Assembly (NCBI GenBank): GCA_005888865.1
Contig: VBCL01000171.1
Span: 1-5,413 of the forward strand
Reading direction: 5' to 3'
Source: Betaproteobacteria bacterium
GTDB lineage: Bacteria; Pseudomonadota; Gammaproteobacteria; Burkholderiales; Casimicrobiaceae
Length of the DNA: 5,413 nt
Part shown: piece after piece, positions 1 to 5,413 of the stretch
How positions within the stretch are numbered: position 1 is the first letter of the stretch
Layout of the letters: each line of letters begins with the position of its first letter
Program-made: the position numbers and the translations under genes
Notes under the pieces: generated by a model
What the model saw: only the letters and a program-made list of their open reading frames with translations
Databases searched by the model: none
What the model was told of the DNA's origin: nothing

Positions 1-350
1 TCATCGTGCAGATCGAAACGATGACTGCGTTCGACCAGCTCGAGGCGATCGCGGCGGTGCCGGGTGTGGATTCGATCTTCATCGGGCCCGCCGATCTGTC
101 CGCGTCGATGGGTTTTCTGGGCGACATGGGCAACTCGGCGGTGCAGGAAAAGCTCCGCGCGGGTGCGCAGACCTGCAAGCGGCTCGGCAAGCCCTGCGGC
201 ATCGTCGGCGCCAATCCGGAGATCGTTGCCAACTTCCTCGACTACGGCTTCTCGTGGGTGGCGGTCGGTTCGGACCTGGCAATGCTCGCCAGTCGCGCGA
301 CCGAGTATCTGGGCGCCGTGCGCAACAAGATCGGCGCGGCGAAGGTCTAG
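1..350 (+). CDS. HpcH/HpaI-family 2-oxo acid aldolase, C-terminal part (5' truncated)
   Basis: Class II, metal-dependent aldolase of the HpcH/HpaI (GarL/RhmA) family, which splits 2-keto-3-deoxy sugar acids to pyruvate and an aldehyde in the cytoplasm. Only about 115 C-terminal residues are present; family members are about 250-270 aa, so roughly half is missing. The frame is open from base 3. The opening VQIET carries the family's metal-binding Glu (codon 15-17), and GVDSIFIGPADLSASMG carries the metal-binding Asp (codon 93-95). The end, GFSWVAVGSDLAML, matches the last barrel strands of GarL-like enzymes. The ATG at 21-23 and the GTG at 6-8 are internal codons, not starts. It ends in TAG 16 nt before the mutarotase, so the two are probably co-transcribed. 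Likely substrates, inferred from the neighbours, are 2-keto-3-deoxy-xylonate, -gluconate or -glucarate; the sequence alone does not decide. Family call sure, substrate open. Confidence 0.9.
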   Translation, partial: IVQIETMTAFDQLEAIAAVPGVDSIFIGPADLSASMGFLGDMGNSAVQEKLRAGAQTCKRLGKPCGIVGANPEIVANFLDYGFSWVAVGSDLAMLASRATEYLGAVRNKIGAAKV

Positions 351-366
351 GCAACGCTCCGCGCTT

Positions 367-1287
367 GTGACCACGACGCTGGAACTTTCCGCCGGCCCGG
401 CGCGCGTCGTCCTGGCGCCGGACGTCGGTGGCGCGATCGCCGCGTACGAATGGCACGGCAAGCCGGTTCTGCGGCCAACGCCGCGGGATGCGCTGGCCGC
501 AGGCGACGTGCAGCGGTTTTCGTGCTATCCGCTGATTCCGTTTTCCAATCGGATCGCCGACGCGACCCTGCACTGGCAGGGCGCTTCGTATCCGCTTCCG
601 CGCTATCTCGCCAATCACCCGCATGCGATCCACGGCAACGGATGGCGCCGCGCGTGGGACGTCGTCGAGCAAGCGCCGACACACGCTGCGCTCGAGCTCG
701 TACACACCGCGGCCGGCGAGAGCGCGCACGAATGGCCGTTTGCCTATAACGCACGACAGGTCTTCGATCTCGCCGACGACGCGCTTGCGATGACCCTTGC
801 CATCGAAAACAGCGGCGATGCGCCGTTCCCCTTCGGGCTCGGCTGGCATCCGTTCTTCCCGCGCACCGCAGCGACGGTGCTTTCCTTCACCGCCGTAAGC
901 GTATGGCAGACCGATGCGCTCGTGATGCCGACGATGCTCGAGCGCGTGTCGACGGCGTGGGATTTCGCGTTGCCGCGACCGATCGCCAGGACCACACTCG
1001 ACCACTGCTTTACCGGGTGGCAACCGCCCGCGACGCTACGCTGGCCGGAGCGGGACCTGGTTGCAACCATCAGCGCTGACGCCGCCTGCACCTACCTCGT
1101 CGTCTACGTGCCAAAGGATCGCGACTACCTCGCGATCGAACCGGTCACGCACATGACCGATGCGTTCAACCGCGCCGATGCAGGCGAACCCGATACAGGA
1201 ACGCGCGTGCTCGCGCCCGGTGCGACGTTTTCTTGTACGATGCGTCTTTCCGTCTCGAGCGATTCCGAAGATGCCGGCGGCGTTTGA
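367..1287 (+). CDS. Aldose 1-epimerase (galactose mutarotase-like)
   Basis: Cytoplasmic mutarotase interconverting alpha and beta anomers of free aldoses; 306 aa, usual for a compact GalM-type single beta-sandwich. Family landmarks appear in order: FSNRI with Arg62, HAIHGNGW with His89, GLGWHPFF with His161 (catalytic acid), LDHCF with Asp212, and YLAIEPVTHMTDAFN with Glu258 (catalytic base). These correspond to the Arg, two His, Asp and Glu of the known GalM active site, so it should be active. The frame stays open upstream to 64, but that part overlaps the aldolase and reads as Arg/Ser-rich shadow. The GTG at 367 is chosen because the beta-sandwich begins at once (TTLELSAGPARVVLAP). No good ribosome binding site is seen; an AAGG about 20 nt upstream is too far, so translation may be coupled to the aldolase. 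Beside a retaining glycosidase and a lactonase, it likely supplies the anomer needed by a sugar dehydrogenase. The sugar cannot be read from the sequence. Confidence 0.92.
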   Translation: MTTTLELSAGPARVVLAPDVGGAIAAYEWHGKPVLRPTPRDALAAGDVQRFSCYPLIPFSNRIADATLHWQGASYPLPRYLANHPHAIHGNGWRRAWDVVEQAPTHAALELVHTAAGESAHEWPFAYNARQVFDLADDALAMTLAIENSGDAPFPFGLGWHPFFPRTAATVLSFTAVSVWQTDALVMPTMLERVSTAWDFALPRPIARTTLDHCFTGWQPPATLRWPERDLVATISADAACTYLVVYVPKDRDYLAIEPVTHMTDAFNRADAGEPDTGTRVLAPGATFSCTMRLSVSSDSEDAGGV

Positions 1288-2146
1288 GTGTGTGCTCGAC
1301 GTCAAGGCGAGCCTCGGCGAATGCCCGGTATGGTCGGTCGACGAGCAGGTTCTCTACTGGGTCGACATCAACGCGCCGTCGCTCAACCGCTTCGATCCGC
1401 GCACGGGCCGCAACGCGGCGTGGGCGATGCCCTCCTCGATCGGCTGTTTCGCGTTGCGCCGGAGCGGGGGGTTCATCGCCGCGCTCCGGGACGGGTTCTG
1501 GCTGGTCGATCGCGACGGCAAGCCGGAACGCAAGGTCGCCGATGCGCCCTACGATCCGGCGCACCACCGCTTCAACGATGGCCGCGCGGACGCGCGCGGC
1601 CGGTTCTGGGCGGGAAGCATGAATGAAAAACGCGATGCCAGTACCGCCAAGCTCTATCGCCTCGATCCTGATTTCACGCTGACGTCGATGATCCCGGGCC
1701 TCATGGTGTCCAACGGGCTCGCCTGGAGCCCCGACGGGCGCACGCTCTACCACACCGATACGCCGACGCGGACGATCAACGCCTGGGACTTCGACACCGC
1801 GACCGGCGCCATCGCCAATCACCGAGTCTTTGCGCAGTTCACCGGCGAGACCGATCGCCCCGACGGCGCGGCAGTCGATCGTGACGGCTGCTACTGGAGC
1901 GCGTTCTACCGCGGAGGCAAGATCGTGCGCCTCTCGCCCCGCGGCGAGGTGCTCTCCGAAGTCCCGCTGCCCGCGATGTGTCCGACGATGTGCGCGTTCG
2001 GCGGCTCCGACCTGAAGACGCTGTTCGTGACGACCGCGCGCCAGCATCGCGAGCCGGAGGAGCTCGCCCGCCTGCCTCAATCGGGAGGGATCTTCGCGCT
2101 GCACGTCGACGTGCCGGGTCTGCCCGAGCCAAAGTTCGCGGCTTAG
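1271..2146 (+). CDS. SMP-30/gluconolactonase-family sugar lactonase
   Basis: Six-bladed beta-propeller lactonase of the SMP-30/regucalcin/gluconolactonase family, hydrolysing an aldonolactone to the sugar acid with one divalent metal; 291 aa, normal length. The metal ligands are all present: Glu17 in LGECPVW, Asn148 in MVSNGLAWSPDG and Asp198 in RPDGAAVD. The substrate-contacting pair Arg100 and Asn102 sits in HHRFNDGRAD. These fall within a few residues of Glu18, Arg101, Asn103, Asn154 and Asp204 of human regucalcin. No signal peptide, so cytoplasmic. The ATG at 1271 is chosen because the domain starts within ten residues; the frame is open to an ATG at 1160, but that adds sequence lying inside the mutarotase. 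It overlaps the mutarotase by 17 nt with only a weak GAAG before the start, which suggests coupled translation. Context points to a lactone of glucose, xylose or arabinose; proteobacterial members often act on xylono- or arabinonolactone. Exact lactone unknown. Confidence 0.93.
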   Translation: MPAAFECVLDVKASLGECPVWSVDEQVLYWVDINAPSLNRFDPRTGRNAAWAMPSSIGCFALRRSGGFIAALRDGFWLVDRDGKPERKVADAPYDPAHHRFNDGRADARGRFWAGSMNEKRDASTAKLYRLDPDFTLTSMIPGLMVSNGLAWSPDGRTLYHTDTPTRTINAWDFDTATGAIANHRVFAQFTGETDRPDGAAVDRDGCYWSAFYRGGKIVRLSPRGEVLSEVPLPAMCPTMCAFGGSDLKTLFVTTARQHREPEELARLPQSGGIFALHVDVPGLPEPKFAA

Positions 2147-2181
2147 CGTTACTGCTCTCCTCGCGCGTGGGAACCCCAACC

Positions 2182-4419
2182 ATGCACCTCGACCCCACCG
2201 CGTACTTCCGCCTGACTGCACCGAACAGTCTCGGCACATCGGCGTCGGGTGCCGAGTTCGCGACCAGCACCGGCGACGTGCTTGGTGTAGCGTGCTTCGG
2301 CGCGGGCATCTTCCGCATCCGCGTGGGTTCCAGCACCAAACCCGACTATGGACTGGTCGTCGCACGCGCGCAGCGCTGCGAGGTCACTCAATCCGACGAA
2401 GGCGTATGGTCATTCGCCGCCGGCGGGTCACGACTCGAGTTCACCGGCGAGCCGCTGAAAATCCGCCTGATGCACGACGAGCACCAACTGCTGACGTCGA
2501 TCACCGACGAGCATTTCCGTGGCTTCACGCGCCTGCCGGTCATCGGCCGCACGCGCAACGCAGGGCAGTGGCTCGCCGCGTTCGCGCTCGTCTCCGGCGA
2601 GCCGGTGTACGGCCTGGGCGAAAAGTTCGGCCCGCTCAACAAGCGCGGCCAGCTCGTGACCTCTCAGGTGGAAGACGCACTCGGCGTGAACGCCGAGCGC
2701 TCGTATAAATGCGCGCCGTTCTGCTGGAGCCCGGCCAGCGGAGCCGCGAAAACCGGTGCCTGGGGAATCTTCGTCAATACCCCCGGCCGCGTCACGCACG
2801 GGGTCGGCCATCCAGACTGGTCGCATCGCTCGTACGTCACTGTGGTGGACGACGAGGCGCTGGATCTGTTCCTGATCGCCGGCCGTGATCCTGCGCAGGT
2901 GCTCGAGCGCTACACGACGCTGACCGGGCGCGCGCCGAAGGTCCCGTTGTGGAGCCTGGGCTTGTGGGTTTCGCGCGCGTACTACCGAACGCCCGACGAA
3001 GCGATCGCTGTCGCCGAACAATTGCGCGCGCGGAAAATCCCCTGTGATGTGCTCTCGCTCGACGGCCGCGCGGTCTGGGACGTACAGACGCGCTTCGATT
3101 TTCGCTGGGATCAAACCCGTTATCCCGATCCGGCGGCAACGCTCGCGCGGCTGAAGCAACATGCGCTCAAGATCTGCGTCTGGGAATATCCGTACGTATC
3201 TGTTCACTCTCCGCTCTTCGCTGAGCTCGCAGAGAAGGGCTTCCTCCTCGATACTGCGACCGGCGATCCCTACGTGTTCGAATGGGACATGGCGCCGGCA
3301 ACCTCGCCGTTCTCCGGTGCGCTGACGCCGCTGCCGCCATCGGGCATCGTCGACTTCACCCATCCCGACGCGTATGCCTGGTGGCGCGACGCGCACGAAC
3401 CGCTGTTCAAGGCCGGCGTCGATGTCATCAAGAGCGATTTCGGCGAGCACGTACCTGACGACGCGGTCGCCTTCAACGGCGATCGCGGCGCGCGATTGCA
3501 CAACGTCTATCCTCTGCTCTACAACCGTTGCATCTACGACGCGACCCGGAAATTCACGTCGACCGACGGTCAGCCTGTGATCGTATGGAGCCGCGCGGGT
3601 TGGGCCGGCAGCCAGCGCTACCCGGTCCAGTGGGGAGGCGACCCGCAGAGCGATTGGGAAGGCCTTGCGGCAAGCATCCGCGGCGCGCTGTCGTGGGGTA
3701 TGAGCGGCGGTCCGTATCACGCGACCGACATCGGCGGCTTCTACGGCTCCGAGCCGCCGGCTCCGGAATTGTATTTGCGCTGGTTGCAGATGAGCGTGTT
3801 CAGCTCGCACATGCGGCTGCACGGGCTGAGTCCGCGCGAGCCCTGGGCATTCGGCGAGGAAGCCGAGCGCATTGCCCGGCAGTGGATCGAGTTCCGCTAC
3901 CGGTTGTTGCCGTACCTGAGCTCGGTGATCGCGCAGGCGACGGCGACCGGGCTACCCGTCATGCGCGCGATGCCGTTGGCGTTCCCGGGGAACGCCCTCA
4001 CGCGCGCCTACGAGACGCAGTTCATGTGCGGCGATGCGTTGCTCGTCGCGCCGATCGTCGCGCCCGGCGGCGAGGTCGAGGTCGCGCTGCCGCCCGGCGC
4101 GTGGTACGACCTCGCGAGCCGGCAGCGGCTGGCGGGCCGGCAGGTGATCCGTTACCGCGCGACGCTCGACAAGTTTCCGGTATTCGGCCGCGAAGGGTAC
4201 GCGTTGCCGCTGGGCCCGATCGTGCAGAACACGGGCGAAATCGATCCCGCGGCGCCGGTCGCGGGGCTGTATCTCTTCGGCAAACCGGCGCAACCGCTGG
4301 AAGGCTTCGCGCAAGCGAAGATTGCCATCGTCGAAGGCGGCGCGACCGCCACCGTCTCGGCGAGCGTGGACATCGAGGTTTTCGGCGACTCGGCTGGTAT
4401 ACGTATCGAGAGGATGTAG
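2182..4419 (+). CDS. GH31 alpha-glycosidase, YicI-like (alpha-xylosidase/alpha-glucosidase type)
   Basis: Retaining exo-alpha-glycosidase of family GH31, 745 aa. An N-terminal beta-sandwich covers about residues 20-250 and includes the GEPVYGLGEKFG signature (GLGEKFG at 144-150). The TIM barrel begins near PLWSLGLW at 255, and C-terminal beta-sandwiches follow from about 600. The nucleophile is Asp419 in KSDFGE and the acid/base is Asp487 in QWGGD, near Asp416 and Asp482 of E. coli YicI. Trp334 (KICVWEYPY), Arg471 (VWSRAG) and the SSHMRLHG segment also match YicI-like enzymes. Asp294 matches the -1 subsite Asp306 of YicI, but the next two residues are Gly-Arg where YicI has Cys-Phe, so specificity is uncertain. 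No signal peptide, hence cytoplasmic and acting on imported oligosaccharides. The ATG at 2182 is preferred, 35 nt after the lactonase; an in-frame GTG at 2167 is possible. The frame opens further upstream, but that part is lactonase shadow. Last visible gene of the operon. Confidence 0.93.
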   Translation: MHLDPTAYFRLTAPNSLGTSASGAEFATSTGDVLGVACFGAGIFRIRVGSSTKPDYGLVVARAQRCEVTQSDEGVWSFAAGGSRLEFTGEPLKIRLMHDEHQLLTSITDEHFRGFTRLPVIGRTRNAGQWLAAFALVSGEPVYGLGEKFGPLNKRGQLVTSQVEDALGVNAERSYKCAPFCWSPASGAAKTGAWGIFVNTPGRVTHGVGHPDWSHRSYVTVVDDEALDLFLIAGRDPAQVLERYTTLTGRAPKVPLWSLGLWVSRAYYRTPDEAIAVAEQLRARKIPCDVLSLDGRAVWDVQTRFDFRWDQTRYPDPAATLARLKQHALKICVWEYPYVSVHSPLFAELAEKGFLLDTATGDPYVFEWDMAPATSPFSGALTPLPPSGIVDFTHPDAYAWWRDAHEPLFKAGVDVIKSDFGEHVPDDAVAFNGDRGARLHNVYPLLYNRCIYDATRKFTSTDGQPVIVWSRAGWAGSQRYPVQWGGDPQSDWEGLAASIRGALSWGMSGGPYHATDIGGFYGSEPPAPELYLRWLQMSVFSSHMRLHGLSPREPWAFGEEAERIARQWIEFRYRLLPYLSSVIAQATATGLPVMRAMPLAFPGNALTRAYETQFMCGDALLVAPIVAPGGEVEVALPPGAWYDLASRQRLAGRQVIRYRATLDKFPVFGREGYALPLGPIVQNTGEIDPAAPVAGLYLFGKPAQPLEGFAQAKIAIVEGGATATVSASVDIEVFGDSAGIRIERM

Positions 4420-4437
4420 GGGCTTATGACCAATATC

Positions 4438-4459
4438 TTGAACCACAGAGGACGCAAAA
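4438..4459 (+). repeat. Possible fragment of a dispersed 'ACCACAGAGGACNC' intergenic motif
   Basis: The text TTGAACCACAGAGGACGC followed by AAAA resembles, from memory, the ACCACAGAGGACACAGAGG-type motif common between genes in environmental bacteria. Only one unit is present, and it runs straight into the left arm of the inverted repeat, as if cut short there. No function can be assigned, and no search was possible. Confidence 0.3.
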
Positions 4460-4538
4460 GTAGGGTCAGACTCGACTTTCCTACAGGATCAGCAAACGAG
4501 CACCGTCGCGAATGAAAGTCGAGTCTGACCCTACTTTT
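4456..4538. repeat. 83-bp element with perfect 25-bp inverted arms (miniature or RAYT-type repeat)
   Basis: Left arm 4456-4480 and right arm 4514-4538 are exact reverse complements over 25 bp, around a 33-nt middle (4481-4513). The pairing stops sharply at both ends. The arm core reads AGTAGGGTCAGACTCGACTT on the + strand. From memory, GGGTCAGA(C/G)TCGA-type arms recur in beta- and gammaproteobacterial genomes beside Y1/REP-associated tyrosine transposase genes; this was not checked. The middle is too short for a transposase, so at most this is a non-autonomous copy. No target-site duplication is visible. The surrounding gap is 50% GC, clearly below the flanking genes. In RNA the arms could form a long hairpin ending in four U residues, so it might also weaken or end transcription from the GH31 gene, though it is not a classic Rho-independent terminator. 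The inverted repeat itself is certain; its family is inference. Confidence 0.9.
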
Positions 4539-4545
4539 CCCCACA

Positions 4546-5413
4546 ATGAACACACGACCGACCATCGCAGTGACCATCGGCGAGCCCGCAGGCATCGGCC
4601 CGGATCTTTGCGTACGGCTGGCCGAGCGCGCCTGGCCGGCGCGCCTCGTGCTGATCGGCGACATCGAGCTCTTGCGTGACCGTGCCCGGCGTCTCGGCGC
4701 AGGCGTCCGCTTCACGCCGTATAGCCTCGGCGGAAGCGCTTCGGCGACGGCGCTGGAGGTCGCGCACTTCCCGGTCGCGGCGCCCGTCGTCGCGGGACGG
4801 CCGGACCCGGCGAACGCCAAGGCGGTCGTGGCCACGCTCGATGCCGCGCTCACCGGCTGCACGTCGGGCGAATTTGCCGCGATGGTGACCGCACCCGTGC
4901 AGAAGAGCGTGCTCAATTACGCCGGCATTCCGTTCACTGGCCACACCGAGTTCCTCGCGGAACGAACCGGCACCCGGCGCGTGGTGATGATGCTGGTCGG
5001 CGGGCCGCTGGAACGCATGCTTCGCGTTGCGCTGGTGACGACACACCTGCCGCTCTCCGCGGTTCCCGCGGCGATCACGCAACCGGCGATCGAGGAGCTC
5101 CTGCTGATCGTCGCCGCCGATCTCACGAACAAGTTCGGCGTCGCGAAACCGCGGATCGCCGTCTGTGGTTTGAACCCCCATGCCGGCGAAGGCGGGCTCC
5201 TCGGTCGCGAAGAGATCGACATCATCGCGCCGGCGATCAAGGCGGCTCGGGCGGCGGGGCTGGACGTCGTCGGGCCCATCCCGGCCGACACGGCGTTCGT
5301 TCCATCGCTCCTCGCCGAGTTCGACTGCGTGGTCGCGATGTACCACGACCAGGGGCTCCCGGTGCTCAAGCACGCGAGCTTCGGGCATGGCATCAACATC
5401 ACGCTCGGCCTGC
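4546..5413 (+). CDS. pdxA: 4-hydroxythreonine-4-phosphate dehydrogenase PdxA (3' truncated)
   Basis: NAD-dependent enzyme of the DXP-dependent vitamin B6 pathway. It oxidises 4-phosphohydroxy-L-threonine; the product decarboxylates and is joined with deoxyxylulose phosphate by PdxJ. 289 codons are visible and the frame is open to the window end; E. coli PdxA is 329 aa, so about 40 residues are missing. Metal ligands His167 (VTTHLPL), His212 (GLNPHAGEGG) and His267 (AMYHDQGLPVLK) match His166, His211 and His266 of E. coli. GEPAGIGPDL near the start and FTGHTEF with His133-Thr134 are also classic. The close match to canonical PdxA argues against PdxA2, the threonate/erythronate-phosphate enzyme of catabolic clusters. 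The ATG at 4546 gives the expected N-terminus (TRPTIAVTIGEPAG). No Shine-Dalgarno sequence is seen; the start follows the inverted repeat by 7 nt. pdxA usually sits between surA and rsmA (ksgA); here its upstream neighbour is a catabolic GH31 gene. Confidence 0.95.
   Translation, partial: MNTRPTIAVTIGEPAGIGPDLCVRLAERAWPARLVLIGDIELLRDRARRLGAGVRFTPYSLGGSASATALEVAHFPVAAPVVAGRPDPANAKAVVATLDAALTGCTSGEFAAMVTAPVQKSVLNYAGIPFTGHTEFLAERTGTRRVVMMLVGGPLERMLRVALVTTHLPLSAVPAAITQPAIEELLLIVAADLTNKFGVAKPRIAVCGLNPHAGEGGLLGREEIDIIAPAIKAARAAGLDVVGPIPADTAFVPSLLAEFDCVVAMYHDQGLPVLKHASFGHGINITLGL

Noticed and set aside
64..366. N-terminal extension of the mutarotase frame upstream of GTG 367
   Set aside because: It overlaps the aldolase coding sequence and gives Arg/Ser-rich residues unlike any mutarotase N-terminus.
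1166..2365. 399-codon minus-strand open frame opposite the lactonase
   Set aside because: Crosses the lactonase-GH31 gap, is Arg-rich and has no family motifs; a codon-bias shadow.
2428..3822. 464-codon open frame on the minus strand opposite the GH31 gene
   Set aside because: GC-rich shadow: Arg/Ala-rich product with no recognisable domain, while the plus strand carries intact catalytic motifs throughout.
4395..4403. Possible extended -10 (TGGTATACG) at the end of the GH31 gene
   Set aside because: No supporting -35, lies in coding sequence about 140 nt from pdxA; one weak match is not enough.
4438..4466. Possible sigma-70 promoter TTGAAC, 17-nt spacer, TAGGGT
   Set aside because: Only 4 of 6 and 3 of 6 consensus matches, and the -10 would lie within a repeat arm; too weak to annotate, though it could be tested by start-site mapping.
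4426..4515. 29-codon plus-strand ORF with an AGGGG stretch 3 nt before its ATG
   Set aside because: Half of it is the left repeat arm and spacer, the spacing to the AGGGG is short, and the product resembles nothing known; most likely chance.
4152..4916. 254-codon minus-strand open frame across GH31, the repeat and pdxA
   Set aside because: Low-complexity Ser/Ala/Arg product that reads through the inverted repeat; both plus-strand genes are clearly real.
4531..5388. 285-codon minus-strand frame opposite pdxA
   Set aside because: The plus strand encodes PdxA with all three His ligands; the antisense product is Arg/Asp-rich with no motifs.
4546..5413. PdxA2 (threonate/erythronate 4-phosphate dehydrogenase) as a member of the sugar-acid pathway
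   Set aside because: The sequence follows canonical E. coli PdxA closely along its length, and no DUF1537-type kinase partner is seen in the window.

Overview
The window is GC-rich and densely coded. All five genes lie on the + strand and the gaps are short. Its gene types, its very E. coli-like PdxA and an inverted repeat of the sort scattered through proteobacterial genomes suggest a beta- or gammaproteobacterium, probably environmental. This is an inference; no rRNA or other taxonomic marker is present.

Layout: (1) 1-350, the C-terminal part of an HpcH/HpaI-family 2-oxo acid aldolase, cut by the window start. (2) 367-1287, an aldose 1-epimerase. (3) 1271-2146, an SMP-30/gluconolactonase-type sugar lactonase that overlaps the epimerase by 17 nt. 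(4) 2182-4419, a cytoplasmic glycoside hydrolase family 31 (GH31) enzyme. (5) 4420-4545, a 126-bp gap with 50% GC (63 of 126), holding an 83-bp element with perfect 25-bp inverted arms. (6) 4546-5413, pdxA of vitamin B6 synthesis, cut by the window end; it is open to the last base.

Genes 1-4 look like one operon for oxidative, non-phosphorylating sugar use. The GH31 enzyme would release an alpha-linked sugar in the cytoplasm and the mutarotase would balance its anomers. A sugar dehydrogenase, not in the window, would make the lactone, which the SMP-30 lactonase opens to a sugar acid. A dehydratase, also not seen, would give the 2-keto-3-deoxy acid that the aldolase splits to pyruvate plus an aldehyde. 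The sugar is not certain. Xylose or glucose fit best, but the GH31 specificity residues match neither textbook type.

pdxA is a housekeeping gene with no clear link to this pathway. The inverted repeat ends only 7 nt before its start codon, so the repeat marks the boundary between a catabolic operon and a biosynthetic gene, and may mark a rearrangement. I see no fully new system. The repeat/pdxA junction and the unusual GH31 active-site loop are the points most worth a second look.
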